This document shows, in pieces, positions 23,661 to 33,449 of a stretch of 64,000 nucleotides of DNA; positions within the stretch are counted from its first letter, which is position 1, and every line of letters begins with the position of its first letter. Both the position numbers and the translations under genes were made by a program. Under the pieces are notes generated by a model that saw nothing but the letters and a program-made list of their open reading frames with translations, did not search any database and was not told the origin of the DNA. Source of the stretch: Clostridia bacterium (lineage in GTDB: Bacteria; Bacillota; Clostridia; Monoglobales; Monoglobaceae); assembly GCA_017546145.1 (NCBI GenBank), contig JAFYXN010000006.1, forward strand, positions 1 through 64,000. The letters run 5' to 3'.

Positions 23661-23689
23661 ATTATAGTGCCAAAATTTATTAAAGTCAA
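23661..23689 (-). promoter_or_regulatory. copA promoter
   Basis: On the - strand TTGACT and TATAAT are separated by 17 nt, about 45 nt before the copA start. I see no clear CopY or CsoR operator. Confidence 0.75.
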
Positions 23690-23717
23690 GAAAAAATGGT
23701 ATTTTGTCCTTTTATTC

Positions 23718-23746
23718 TTGACTTTTTCCGCCATTTTATGTAAAAT
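23718..23746 (+). promoter_or_regulatory. putP promoter
   Basis: TTGACT and TAAAAT separated by 17 nt, 51 nt before the putP start; divergent from the copA promoter. Confidence 0.7.
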
Positions 23747-23797
23747 AATAAGCAGTTTTATAATTTATCATGATACTATAATAAAGGATGTGTTTTT

Positions 23798-25276
23798 ATG
23801 AATTTTTCAGAGCTTATTGCTATGAGCCTGTATCTCGCACTGGTTGTAGGTGTAGGAATTTACTTTTTCATAAAAGGCCGCAAAAGCAATGGCGGCGAAA
23901 AAGACTACTTCCTCGGCGGAAGAAATATGAATGGTTGGGTCGCAGCACTCAGTGCGGGTGCTTCGGATATGAGTGCTTGGGTTCTTATGGGTCTTCCCGG
24001 ATCAATTTTCCTTTACGGAATGGGTCAAGTGTGGATTTCGGCAGGTTTGTTTGTTGGAACTGTATGTTCTTGGATTTTTATTGCACCACGACTCAGACGG
24101 TATTCAATCCGTGCAAATGACTCAATTACCATTCCTCAGTTTTTGACAAACAGATTCAAAAGCAACAACAAGGCACTTCAGATTGTTTCTGCTATTGTGT
24201 TTGTAATTGTTTACTGTATTTACTCTGCGTCAAGCATTGATGCTTGCGGAACTCTTTTTAATACAGTTGTAGGAATGGATAAGGGTCTTGCAATGATTAT
24301 TGCAACTTGTGTAATTGTTGTATACACCTTTCTTGGCGGATTTAATGCTGTATGCTGGACAGACTTCTTCCAGGGTCTTTTGATGCTTGGTGCACTTATG
24401 TTAGCTCCTATCATTGCTGTATTTGCAATTAACCCTGCAGATTTTGTCGCACCTGCAAACTTCTATAACGTTCTTGAATCCGGAAAGGCAGACTGGACAA
24501 GCATTTCAACAATTCTTTCGGGTCTTGGATGGGGACTTGGCTACTTTGGTATGCCTCACATAATTGTAAGATACATATCAATTAAGTCCGAAAAAGAGAT
24601 GAAGAAGTCAAGAATTATAGGTTCTGTTTGGACAGGAATTATTCTGACTATGGCAACAATAGTTGGTTTGGTTGGAAGAAAATATCTTGGTGATAATGCA
24701 AACATTGCATCAAACAACAATCTTGTGTTTATTGAAATGGTCAGAGCAGTATTCCCTGCATTTATTGGCGGCATTCTTCTTTCCGCAATTCTTGCTGCAT
24801 CTATGAGCACTGCAGACTCACAGCTTCTTGCTTCATCTTCGGCTTTTGCCTCTGATGTATACAAACCTGTTTTCAGAAAGAACGCTTCAAATAAAGAAAT
24901 GCTTTGGGCAGGAAGAATCATTGTTATTCTTATCGCAATTGTTGCATTCATCATTGCTAAAAATCCTAACAGCGGTGGTATTATGGCACTTGTTGAATGT
25001 GCATGGGCAGGCTTTGGCTCCGCATTTGGTCCCGTAATAATCCTCGCTCTTTACTGGAAACGTCTTACCTATTCCGGTGCGGTTTCAGGTATTTGTATCG
25101 GCTTTATTGTTGACGCAATATGGTACTACTTCCTTTCTTCATCGACTGGCCTTTACGAAATTATTCCCGGCTTTATCTGCGGTTTGATTGCTGCAGTTGT
25201 TGTTTCGTTAGTTTCAAATAGCCCCTCACAAGAAGTCATTGATTTGTTTGAAGAATCAAAAAAACCTATTGACTAA
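23798..25276 (+). CDS. putP: Sodium/proline symporter (SSS family)
   Basis: 492 residues with about 13 hydrophobic segments. PutP landmarks: 'DYFLGGRNMNGWVAALSAGASDMSAWVLMGLPG' near the N-terminus (read in parts), the sodium-site helix 'LLSAILAASMSTADSQLLASSSAFASD', and ALYWKRLTYSGAVSGI near the C-terminus. It imports proline with Na+. It has its own promoter and a strong terminator and is monocistronic. Pantothenate or other SSS substrates are less likely given the PutP-like helices. Confidence 0.88.
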   Translation: MNFSELIAMSLYLALVVGVGIYFFIKGRKSNGGEKDYFLGGRNMNGWVAALSAGASDMSAWVLMGLPGSIFLYGMGQVWISAGLFVGTVCSWIFIAPRLRRYSIRANDSITIPQFLTNRFKSNNKALQIVSAIVFVIVYCIYSASSIDACGTLFNTVVGMDKGLAMIIATCVIVVYTFLGGFNAVCWTDFFQGLLMLGALMLAPIIAVFAINPADFVAPANFYNVLESGKADWTSISTILSGLGWGLGYFGMPHIIVRYISIKSEKEMKKSRIIGSVWTGIILTMATIVGLVGRKYLGDNANIASNNNLVFIEMVRAVFPAFIGGILLSAILAASMSTADSQLLASSSAFASDVYKPVFRKNASNKEMLWAGRIIVILIAIVAFIIAKNPNSGGIMALVECAWAGFGSAFGPVIILALYWKRLTYSGAVSGICIGFIVDAIWYYFLSSSTGLYEIIPGFICGLIAAVVVSLVSNSPSQEVIDLFEESKKPID

Positions 25277-25320
25277 AGTATAAAAACGGATGATGTAATT
25301 TCCATCAACGTGCTATAAAA

Positions 25321-25355
25321 ATGGTAGACACTATTTTTTGTGTCTACCATTTTTT
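25321..25355 (+). terminator. putP terminator
   Basis: ATGGTAGACAC and GTGTCTACCAT form a perfect 11-bp stem with a T-tail; GTGTCTAC then repeats once more downstream. Confidence 0.85.
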
Positions 25356-25417
25356 GTGTCTACTAACTATTGACTATGTCACTTGTATGAGGTCAGTTTT
25401 CTATTAACACTTTTAAA

Positions 25418-26641
25418 TTAAAATCCAAAATATTCTTTTGCGTTGTTATAGCAAACACCTTTTACAATTTGTTCAAGTGCTTTATAGTCCTTTGGATATT
25501 CTCCGTCTTCAACCCACTTTCCTAGCAAGTTACAAAGTATACGACGGAAATATTCGTGTCTTGGGTATGATACAAAGCTGCGTGAATCCGTAAGCATTCC
25601 AACAAATGTGCCAAGCGTACCAAGGTTTGCAAGTGCCTGCATTTGAGTTTCCATTCCGTCCTTGTTGTCGTTAAACCACCAGCCTGAGCCAAACTGGATT
25701 TTACCCATTGCAGGACCACGCTGGAAGTTGCCGAGCATTGTTCCAAGAACATAATTATCCTTGGGGTTAAGGCAATAAAGAATGGTTTTTGGAAGCATAT
25801 CCTTTTGGTCAAGAGCGTCAAGAAGCTTTGAAAGCCCTTCGGCAATCTGGAAATCATTTACCGAGTCAAAGCCCGTGTCTGCGCCAAGCTTTTTAAACAT
25901 TCTTGTGTTATTGTTACGCATAGCTCCGATATGAAGCTGCCATACCCAGCCACGCTTTGCATATTCCTCGCCTAAAAATACCAGCTTTTCAATAAGCTCG
26001 TCGTTCATCTCGTCTATTGCATGGTCTGAAAGACGGCATCCGTTTTGATGGAAGTAATCCATTCTGTCGGTAATATCACTTTTTATATCAGAAAGGTCAG
26101 GTCTGAACGCAGGCAGAACCTTTGTTTCAAAGTCTTTCAATTGCTTATGATATTCAAGGGTATCATAGGGATTGTCGGTTGTGCAGATTACATCTACATT
26201 GGAGCGGCGGATAAGCGTCTTTGCAGAAAAGTCATCACCCTTCAGCTTTTCGTTTACTGTATCCCATATTTCCTTTGCTGTATCAGGGGTCAGCGGTGTG
26301 TCAATGTCAAAATACCTTTTAAGTTCAAGCGCAGTCCAATGATACAACGGGTTGCCGATAAGGTACGGCATTGTTTTTGCAAAGCCAAGCCATTTTTCGT
26401 ATTCATCCGCGTCGCCTGTTATATATTCCTCATCAATACCCATTGTTCGCATCTGACGCCATTTATAGTGGTCACCGCCAAGAAACAAGTCATACGCGTT
26501 TTTAAATTGATAGTCCTCTGCTATCATCTTTGGTGACAGATGGCAATGATAGTCTATAATAGGCATATCCTTGGCAAAGTCATTGTAGAGCTTTCTTGCC
26601 GTTTCGTTTTTCAATAAAAAGTTATCGTTTATAATTCCCAT
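25418..26641 (-). CDS. uxaC: Glucuronate isomerase (uronate isomerase), short form
   Basis: 407 residues from the ATG at 26641; a longer frame would run into kdgK. Family hallmarks: [15 protein letters not shown] (metal-binding HxH), [35 protein letters not shown], '[14 protein letters not shown]' and LTDSRSF. It interconverts glucuronate/fructuronate and galacturonate/tagaturonate. It is 45-60 residues shorter than the E. coli or Thermotoga enzymes. The shortfall lies between 'AFRPD' and 'VFLGEEY', where two loop regions are missing, while the flanking motifs are in frame. It is the last gene of the hexuronate operon. Confidence 0.92.
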   Translation of the reverse strand: MGIINDNFLLKNETARKLYNDFAKDMPIIDYHCHLSPKMIAEDYQFKNAYDLFLGGDHYKWRQMRTMGIDEEYITGDADEYEKWLGFAKTMPYLIGNPLYHWTALELKRYFDIDTPLTPDTAKEIWDTVNEKLKGDDFSAKTLIRRSNVDVICTTDNPYDTLEYHKQLKDFETKVLPAFRPDLSDIKSDITDRMDYFHQNGCRLSDHAIDEMNDELIEKLVFLGEEYAKRGWVWQLHIGAMRNNNTRMFKKLGADTGFDSVNDFQIAEGLSKLLDALDQKDMLPKTILYCLNPKDNYVLGTMLGNFQRGPAMGKIQFGSGWWFNDNKDGMETQMQALANLGTLGTFVGMLTDSRSFVSYPRHEYFRRILCNLLGKWVEDGEYPKDYKALEQIVKGVCYNNAKEYFGF

Positions 26642-26663
26642 TTTTATTTCTCCTAACGAAAAT

Positions 26664-27767
26664 TTATCTTTGAACCCTTGCACCTGCACCACCCATAATG
26701 GCTTCAACCTCTTTTTTGTTTGCCATTGTGGTGTCACCGGGTGTTGTCATTGCAAGTGCGCCGTGTGCCGCACCGTAATTAACTGCGAGTTCGGGATCGC
26801 CGGTTGTCATAAGGCCGTAAACAAGACCTGATGCAAATGAATCTCCGCCGCCAACTCTGTCCATAATTTCAAGACCCTTGTAGTCTTTTGCCTTATAAAC
26901 TTCGCCGTTTGCCCAGCAAATTGCACTCCAGTCATTGACAGTTGCGGTCTTAACCTCACGGAGTGTTGTTGCTATAACCTTGAAGTTGGGATATGTTTTT
27001 GCAGCTTCCGCAATCATTTTCTTGTATCCGTCAAGGTTAAGTTCCTTGAGGTTTTCGTCATTGCCCTCAACCTTAAGTCCGAGGCATGCTGTAAAGTCTT
27101 CCTCGTTACCAATCATAACATCAACATACTTTGCAATTTCCTTATTAACCTCCTGTGCCTTTTCAAGACCGCCAATTGCACTCCACATGGATGGACGGTA
27201 GTTAAGGTCATATGAAATTATTGTTCCGTACTTTTTAGCGGTCTTAACCGCAGCAAGAACAGTTTCACAAGACTGGTCGGAAAGTGCTGCATAAATTCCA
27301 CCTGTGTGCAGCCAACGAACGCCAAGTGTTCCGAATATGTATTCAAAGTCAAAATCTTCGGGAGTTGCTTTTGAGATTGCGGTGTTTGCTCTGTCTGAAC
27401 AACCAACTGCACCACGGATTCCGTAGCCGCGTTCTGTGAAGTTGAGACCATTTCTGCATACTCTGCCGATTCCGTCTGTCTTCATCCATTTGATGAGAGA
27501 TGTGTCAACACCGCCCTGCTCAATGAAATCTTCCATAAGATATCCAACTTCATTCTCAGCAAACGCTGTGATAACGGCTGTATCCATCTTAAAGCATTTA
27601 TGAAGTCCGCGAATAACATTGTATTCGCCGCCGCCTTCCCATGCTCTGAAGTTTCTTGCAGTTCTGATTCTTCCCTCGCCGGGGTCCAGTCTGAGCATAA
27701 CTTCTCCAAGAGAAACTGCATCAAATTTACAATCTTTTTTATCTTTTAAATTAAGGTTTACGTTCAT
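26664..27767 (-). CDS. kdgK: 2-dehydro-3-deoxygluconate kinase (PfkB family)
   Basis: 367 residues. PfkB-type kinase with [17 protein letters not shown] at the N-terminus, sugar-binding '[11 protein letters not shown]', and the catalytic anion hole [17 protein letters not shown] (GGGD in place of the more common GAGD). It phosphorylates KDG to KDPG, the substrate of the aldolase encoded by the upstream gene (eda). It is the fourth gene of the operon, 13 nt after eda and 22 nt before uxaC. Confidence 0.9.
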   Translation of the reverse strand: MNVNLNLKDKKDCKFDAVSLGEVMLRLDPGEGRIRTARNFRAWEGGGEYNVIRGLHKCFKMDTAVITAFAENEVGYLMEDFIEQGGVDTSLIKWMKTDGIGRVCRNGLNFTERGYGIRGAVGCSDRANTAISKATPEDFDFEYIFGTLGVRWLHTGGIYAALSDQSCETVLAAVKTAKKYGTIISYDLNYRPSMWSAIGGLEKAQEVNKEIAKYVDVMIGNEEDFTACLGLKVEGNDENLKELNLDGYKKMIAEAAKTYPNFKVIATTLREVKTATVNDWSAICWANGEVYKAKDYKGLEIMDRVGGGDSFASGLVYGLMTTGDPELAVNYGAAHGALAMTTPGDTTMANKKEVEAIMGGAGARVQR

Positions 27768-27780
27768 TTTTTATTCTCCT

Positions 27781-28419
27781 TTATGCGCGAATACTCTTAA
27801 CAAGCTCAACTGCTTCTTTTGTCAGTGCTGTTATCTCATCAAATTTACCCTCTGCAATCAGGTCACCCTTAACCATCCAGCTTCCGCCACAGCATACAAT
27901 ATTGCTGCAAGAGAGGTATTCAGCCAGATTGTTTGCACTGATTCCGCCTGTGGGCATAAACTTAACCATTCCATAAGGAGCACCCATAGCCTTGATCATT
28001 GCAACTCCGCCTGCCTGTTCTGCAGGGAAGAACTTGATAACCTTAAGACCGCGTTTAACAGCCTGAGCAACCTCTGAGGGAGTGATGCAACCGGGGAAAA
28101 CAGGAATATTCTTTCCAAGACAGTAGTCCACAATCTCGGGGTCAAAACCGGGGCTTACAATAAACTTTGCACCTGCAGCAACTGCTCTGTCAACCTGCTC
28201 GATTGTAAGAACGGTTCCTGCACCAACCAGCATATCGGGATATTTCTCGCTCATAAGTCTGATTGATTCTTCTGCCGCATCGGTACGGAAAGTCACCTCT
28301 GCACATGAAAGACCACCCGCATAGAGTGCATCCGCAAGTGGGATTGCATCTTCCGCTTTTTTAAGCACAACAACCGGTACAACTCCATATTCTTCCAAAA
28401 TTTGTTCCATTGCTTTCAT
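27781..28419 (-). CDS. eda: KDPG/KHG aldolase
   Basis: 212 residues. A class I aldolase TIM barrel with VEVTFRTD-like SCAEVTFRTDAAEESI (about 35-50), MLVGAGTVLT, and the Schiff-base Lys in GLKVIKFFPAEQAGG. It cleaves 2-keto-3-deoxy-6-phosphogluconate to pyruvate and glyceraldehyde-3-phosphate. It sits between uxaA and kdgK, completing the Ashwell pathway. Confidence 0.95.
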   Translation of the reverse strand: MKAMEQILEEYGVVPVVVLKKAEDAIPLADALYAGGLSCAEVTFRTDAAEESIRLMSEKYPDMLVGAGTVLTIEQVDRAVAAGAKFIVSPGFDPEIVDYCLGKNIPVFPGCITPSEVAQAVKRGLKVIKFFPAEQAGGVAMIKAMGAPYGMVKFMPTGGISANNLAEYLSCSNIVCCGGSWMVKGDLIAEGKFDEITALTKEAVELVKSIRA

Positions 28420-28452
28420 ATCAAAAACTCCTATCTGTTTTTTTATTATCTA

Positions 28453-29823
28453 TTACAGCACGATTCCATCCTTGAAAATTGAAATTTCACTGTAGCCATT
28501 TATTTCATTTTGTGTCTGTTTGCCGGAGGCAACTGAAATTATGTAATCAAGGAATTCATCGGTAAGCTCGTTTCCGTCAAGCACCGGCGATGCATCAAAG
28601 TCAATCCAGTTTTTCTTTTTCTCCGCCAGAGCTCGGTTTGTAGAAATCTTTACAGTCGGAACCGGTGCACCAACAGGTGTTCCTCTGCCCGTGGTAAACA
28701 ACACCATATGTACCCCCGCCGCAGTAAGATTGGTTATGGCAACTATGTCATTGCCGGGACCATTAAGAAGTGAAAGTCCGTTCTTTGTCAGCACATCTCC
28801 TATCTGCAGCACGTCAACCACTGGACTCATACCGCCTTTTTGGATGCATCCCAGAGACTTTTCTTCCAGCGTGGTTATGCCGCCGGCTTTATTGCCCGGT
28901 GATGGATTTTCATAAATAACCTGATTATGTCTTGTAAAGTAATCCTTAAAATCGTTTATAAGGGCAACGGTTTTGTCAAATACCTCTTTTGTTACACAGC
29001 GTTTCATCAAAAGATGTTCTGCACCAAACATCTCAGGAACCTCTGTCAAAACACAACTTCCACCCATTGCAATAAGTCTGTCAGAAAGTCTGCCAACCAA
29101 TGGATTTGCAGTGATGCCTGAAAATCCATCACTACCTCCACATTTGAGACCAAGTTTCAACTTTGAAACGGGGATTGGTGTTCTTTTAAATGTATTTGCA
29201 TATGCTTTCAGTTCGTTTATCAGCTTAACGCCCTCTTCAATCTCATCATCGAAATCCTGGGTATTTAAGAATTTTACTCTGTTTGGATTATACTCACCGA
29301 GAATTTTTTTGAACTCCTCAATATTATTATTTTCACAGCCAAGACCAAGAACCAATACACCGCCTGCATTGGGTTGGTTCACAAGTCCCCGCAGGATAAG
29401 CTGTGTAGTTTTGTGGTCATCACCAAGCTGTGAACAACCAAAGGGATGCTCAAAACACAATACCCCGCACTTCTCTGCCAATTTTTTTGCAACCTTGTTT
29501 ACGCAGCCCACGGTATTTATTATCCAGATATCGTTTCTAATACCCACATCGCCGTTTTCACGAACATATCCCATAAATATTTTGTCCGAATCTATCTTTT
29601 CAACGGGCATAAAATCAGGCTCATATGTATATTCAAGATTTCCCAACAAGTTGGTTTTCACGTTGTGGCTATGAACATGCTCACCCTTTTTGATATCCTC
29701 TGTTGCATGACCTATTGGATTGCCATATTTAATTATATTTTCGCCCATTTTTATATCACAAATTGCATATTTGTGACCATTTTCAAGGTTTACTTCAACA
29801 TTGTCAAGCCTATTTATTAACAT
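28453..29823 (-). CDS. uxaA: Altronate dehydratase
   Basis: 456 residues. The N-terminal SAF domain (about 1-75) has NGHKYAICDIKMGENIIKYG. The catalytic dehydratase part has 'GYVRENGDVGIRNDIWIINTVGC', FEHPFGCSQLGDD, LKCGGSDGFSGITANP and the C-terminal TGRGTPVGAPVPTVKIS. It dehydrates altronate to KDG. The start overlaps the uxaB stop by 14 nt, indicating translational coupling. Mannonate dehydratase (uxuA) is absent here, so the operon points to galacturonate rather than glucuronate as main substrate. Confidence 0.94.
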   Translation of the reverse strand: MLINRLDNVEVNLENGHKYAICDIKMGENIIKYGNPIGHATEDIKKGEHVHSHNVKTNLLGNLEYTYEPDFMPVEKIDSDKIFMGYVRENGDVGIRNDIWIINTVGCVNKVAKKLAEKCGVLCFEHPFGCSQLGDDHKTTQLILRGLVNQPNAGGVLVLGLGCENNNIEEFKKILGEYNPNRVKFLNTQDFDDEIEEGVKLINELKAYANTFKRTPIPVSKLKLGLKCGGSDGFSGITANPLVGRLSDRLIAMGGSCVLTEVPEMFGAEHLLMKRCVTKEVFDKTVALINDFKDYFTRHNQVIYENPSPGNKAGGITTLEEKSLGCIQKGGMSPVVDVLQIGDVLTKNGLSLLNGPGNDIVAITNLTAAGVHMVLFTTGRGTPVGAPVPTVKISTNRALAEKKKNWIDFDASPVLDGNELTDEFLDYIISVASGKQTQNEINGYSEISIFKDGIVL

Positions 29824-31105
29824 ATTTTATAACCTCGTCATAAAGAAAGCTTAAATCCTCACCCCAAAGCTCGGTATTTGCAAGAATGGCTTTTATATCA
29901 GAATTTTTCATAAGCTCCATAACCTTTTCATCATCATTTGGCATGTCGGTTTTATAAAAATCTATCAGCTTTGCAAAAGACTTGATAAGATTCTGCGGCA
30001 TTTTGCCTGTGCGTTTTATGTATTCCAAAATTGACGGTAAAACTCTTACCTTAAACTTGCTTACCGAGTTTAAAGAAATAGATGCACAAAGATGCTTTAT
30101 AAAGGGATTTTGAAAACGCTCGAATACATCGTCTGCATAAGACTTAAGTTCTTTTTCAGGCAGGTCAAGAGTAGGGATTATTTCTTTATATACGCAGGTT
30201 TTTACAAAGCTGCTCATATTCTCATCCTTCATACAACCGCCTACTGTTTCAATACCCTCAAGCATAGCATAAGGAATCATTGATGTATGCGCACCGTTTA
30301 GAATACGAACCTTTCTTGTGCGGTAACGCTCTAAATTGTCGGTAACAATTATATTTAGGTCAGCTTTATCAAAGGGGAACTCTTCTGTTATACTATCTGC
30401 ACCTTCAATTACCCAAAGATGGAAAAGCTCACTTGTGTTAAGCATATTGTCCTCGTACCCAAGGTCAAATTTTTCGTCCTTTGGATAACCTGTTACAATT
30501 CTGTCAACCAAGGTGTTGCAGAAAGTGTTTTCATTTTCAACCCAAGCCTTAAAATCCGTTCCATAGCTCCAAAGCTCTGCATAATCAAGAATATACTTTT
30601 TAAGGGTTTCGCCGTTTTTGTCAATAAGCTCACACGGAAGGAATATAAATCCGCCCAGCCCCAAATCAAAACGTTTTTTAAGAAGCATTGTAACCTTTGC
30701 AGGGAATGTTACAAACGGTGCTTTTTCAGGTATGTCCTCTGCTGAATAAGCTATTCCTGACTCGGTTGTATTTGATATAACAAATCTGAAATCGGGGTTT
30801 TCAGCAAGACTTAAGTATGCATCAAAATCCTCATAAGGCTTAACACATCTTGAAATTACATCTATCTTTTTTGTATCAACTACCTCTTTGCCGACCTTCA
30901 AGCCTCGCATAATATGTGTATATACGCAATTTTGCTTTTCAAGCAGGTCGCACAGACCTTTTTCAATCGGCTGAACAACCACTACTCCCGCATTAAAATC
31001 TGACGCCTCATTGGTAAGCTGAACTATCCAGTCAACAAATCCGCGAAGAAATCCGCCCTCGCCAAACTGGATTATTTTTTCTTTTCGTACCGGTTTATTA
31101 TACAT
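29810..31105 (-). CDS. uxaB: Tagaturonate reductase (altronate oxidoreductase)
   Basis: 431 residues. Mannitol-dehydrogenase superfamily. The N-terminal FGEGGFLRGFVDWIVQL is the family's NAD-binding start; 'ISNTTESGIAY', 'LPCELIDKNGETLKKYIL' and ILNGAHTSMIPYAML with the catalytic Lys/His region follow. It reduces tagaturonate to altronate with NADH. It is the first gene of the operon and divergent from an AraC regulator. It is somewhat shorter than E. coli UxaB (483), without an obvious break. Confidence 0.92.
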   Translation of the reverse strand: MYNKPVRKEKIIQFGEGGFLRGFVDWIVQLTNEASDFNAGVVVVQPIEKGLCDLLEKQNCVYTHIMRGLKVGKEVVDTKKIDVISRCVKPYEDFDAYLSLAENPDFRFVISNTTESGIAYSAEDIPEKAPFVTFPAKVTMLLKKRFDLGLGGFIFLPCELIDKNGETLKKYILDYAELWSYGTDFKAWVENENTFCNTLVDRIVTGYPKDEKFDLGYEDNMLNTSELFHLWVIEGADSITEEFPFDKADLNIIVTDNLERYRTRKVRILNGAHTSMIPYAMLEGIETVGGCMKDENMSSFVKTCVYKEIIPTLDLPEKELKSYADDVFERFQNPFIKHLCASISLNSVSKFKVRVLPSILEYIKRTGKMPQNLIKSFAKLIDFYKTDMPNDDEKVMELMKNSDIKAILANTELWGEDLSFLYDEVIKYVNK

Positions 31106-31209
31106 CCATAATCACCTCTTGTATTTTACAGTTGATTTTTCTATCATTTTATAATAAAATACCAATATAAAGCTATACTTAAACTTTTATATATTAGGGG
31201 CAAACTTTT

Positions 31210-32088
31210 ATGAAAAAGATGTTAGTTTCAAACGTTACCCAAGAGGATTTTATTTCGGTAAGATACAACTTTTATCAATCAACAGTAAAGCATTCGCATA
31301 ACTTTTTTGAGCTTATGTATGTAGTTGAAGGCAGTCTTGTACATAGGGTAAACTCTCTTGAAGAGAGAGTTATGAAAACAGGTGACTATATGATTATGGA
31401 TATAGGAACCATACACGAATATACCGGCGATAATTTAAAGCTCATAAACGCCTCATTTCTTCCTCAGGCGATAGAGCCCGAGCTTAAAGATTGCAAAACT
31501 CTTACCGAGCTTTTAAAATACTCTTTATTTGACCTCAAAGAAATGCAGCATATCCCCTTTCCTGTCAACATCATACTTCACGATACTGACGGCAGTATTC
31601 TTTCAGTTATCGAGGCAATGGCATCCGTTCAGGGAAGCAGCAAAAAGCTGTCAGACAAAGTCTCAATACACCTTCTTGTTTCATTGCTCTTGCAAATACT
31701 GAATACGCAGGATGCTGTCAGATTTCATAACTCCACAACTGAGATAACCTCATATATATTAGAAACAATAAAAAAGCAATACGCAGACGATAACCTACTG
31801 GTCACAGCCGCACATGAGTTGAATTATTCTTTGTCATATCTGTCATATACATTTAAAAGAGATATGGGAGTTTCTTTTAAAGAATATCTGCAGAAATATA
31901 GAGCAGATGTTGCAGCAAAGCTGCTGGAAAGCTCTGATAATCCAATATATGAGATAAGCAACGCCGTAGGTTACAGCGACCTTAAAAGCTTTAACCGTAT
32001 ATTTAAAAGTCACATAAAAATGACGCCCTCAAAATACAGAAAAATCAAAAAGCTTTCAAAGCAGCTTGAAACAGATATAGCATTTTAA
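31210..32088 (+). CDS. AraC-family regulator, probable activator of the hexuronate operon
   Basis: 292 residues. The N-terminal cupin has KHSHNFFELMYVVEG (about 28-42) and TGDYMIMDIGTIHEY. The C-terminal AraC HTH pair has 'TAAHELNYSLSYLSYTFKR' and ISNAVGYSDLKSFNRIFK, ending 'MTPSKYRKIK'. It is divergent from uxaB with a 104-nt shared control region, which makes the uxa operon its likely target. The inducer, a hexuronate or intermediate, is inferred. The ribosome site (AGGGGC) is weak. Confidence 0.87.
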   Translation: MKKMLVSNVTQEDFISVRYNFYQSTVKHSHNFFELMYVVEGSLVHRVNSLEERVMKTGDYMIMDIGTIHEYTGDNLKLINASFLPQAIEPELKDCKTLTELLKYSLFDLKEMQHIPFPVNIILHDTDGSILSVIEAMASVQGSSKKLSDKVSIHLLVSLLLQILNTQDAVRFHNSTTEITSYILETIKKQYADDNLLVTAAHELNYSLSYLSYTFKRDMGVSFKEYLQKYRADVAAKLLESSDNPIYEISNAVGYSDLKSFNRIFKSHIKMTPSKYRKIKKLSKQLETDIAF

Positions 32089-32129
32089 ACCTTTTGCTGA
32101 CCTACTTCTTATTTACAAAAGTTTTAGTG

Positions 32130-33350
32130 CTATGGTCTTATCGCTTCTATAACTGCAGCAACCGCGTCGCCCATCTGCTTATATCCGTTTGCATTTGGGT
32201 GAACCCAGTTTGCCTGCTTCATAACATAATCATCGCAATATTTGTTTGCACGGTATGGTTCCTTATCAAAGCCAAAGACCGGGTCAAGATTTAAAAGTGT
32301 GCCCGAAATATAAATGCCTTCACAGCCGTCAAAGTGCTTAATCAGCGCATCTGCGGCACAAATAACAGCAAATCTGTACTGTTTTGAGCCTGAAACGCAG
32401 CCTAGTTGCTTTCCCCACGCATATTGCTCTGCGCCAATTACAGGAAGATTGATAATAATTTTAATATTTTTATCATACTCCCAAATCGAGGAAATTACTT
32501 TTTGAGTGTTTTCGACATACTCGGATACAACATCCATGCATTTTTCATACGAAACATATTGCAAATCATTTCCGCCCATAAGAAGTGATACCGCATCAAT
32601 ATGTCCCGGGTTGTATCTTTCAATATATTTTTTAAAGCTGAACTCCCACCGGGGATTCTCGTTTATAATTATATCTCCATTATCTTGTTTTTGGTACAGC
32701 TTACCATCTTTATGATAAATCATTCCGTCTTTAAGTTCAAAAGCTGGCAACCCGTCATAAGCGTATGTCGGTCTGTCATTTTTCTTCTTTGTTTCCTCAA
32801 AATCAATATCCCCATAATATTTCTTGCCTTCCACATCTTCAGGGAATACAAACGGTGAAACTCCACCCCAGCAGACAGTAGTATTTTCAAAATACCACCT
32901 GTATGACCAGCCGCCTCTGCCTTCCATATAAATGTGTCCGTCAAAGCTTCTTAAGCCTCTTGTTGTAATATTTTCAAGCTTATGTACAAACTGTTCAATA
33001 TATTTTGTACTGTGGGTCATGCTGTCACCGATTGACATAACCGAAAATTCAGCATTCTTATTTTTATCAACCAGACATATAATACAGGATTTTTCTGCAA
33101 TGCGAATGCCAATTTCATCATAAACCGCAATTGTCAGCGGAAAACAATCCCTGTCGTACGGAAATTCACAAATCCGCCAGAACTCACCGAAGTTTCCGCC
33201 GTACTCGCATTCTACTTTTATGTCGTATTCCTCTTTGTAGGGAAGAATAATATTTTTAAAATATATGCTGTATTCCTCGGTGTCCCGTCTTATATCCTCG
33301 TTTTCCTTAGGTCTTAAAATATATACCTTTGATGGTAACGCTATAATCAT
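32130..33350 (-). CDS. SGNH/GDSL hydrolase, possible carbohydrate esterase
   Basis: 406 residues. After an N-terminal beta-rich region (about 1-100) comes the SGNH core: SIGDSMT (block I Ser), GGWSYRWYF (block II Gly), LMGGNDLQ (block III Asn) and WVHPNANGY (block V, Asp/His position His). No signal peptide is seen, so it acts inside the cell. Relatives remove acetyl groups from plant polysaccharides such as rhamnogalacturonan or xylan oligomers. Its place after the hexuronate genes suggests deacetylation of imported pectin fragments (inference). It converges on the AraC gene. Confidence 0.8.
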   Translation of the reverse strand: MIIALPSKVYILRPKENEDIRRDTEEYSIYFKNIILPYKEEYDIKVECEYGGNFGEFWRICEFPYDRDCFPLTIAVYDEIGIRIAEKSCIICLVDKNKNAEFSVMSIGDSMTHSTKYIEQFVHKLENITTRGLRSFDGHIYMEGRGGWSYRWYFENTTVCWGGVSPFVFPEDVEGKKYYGDIDFEETKKKNDRPTYAYDGLPAFELKDGMIYHKDGKLYQKQDNGDIIINENPRWEFSFKKYIERYNPGHIDAVSLLMGGNDLQYVSYEKCMDVVSEYVENTQKVISSIWEYDKNIKIIINLPVIGAEQYAWGKQLGCVSGSKQYRFAVICAADALIKHFDGCEGIYISGTLLNLDPVFGFDKEPYRANKYCDDYVMKQANWVHPNANGYKQMGDAVAAVIEAIRP

Positions 33351-33449
33351 ATTTAATACCTGCCTTTATATAAATTTTATGTTTACTAATTTAATATTTT
33401 CAGATAATCCTACATTTAAGTTTGTGTCAAGTGGGTCCAGAACATCTAA

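Noticed and set aside
26642..26737. N-terminal extension of UxaC into kdgK
   Set aside because: The added 32 residues overlap the kdgK 3' end and do not resemble Uxa[13 protein letters not shown] at 26641 matches the family start.
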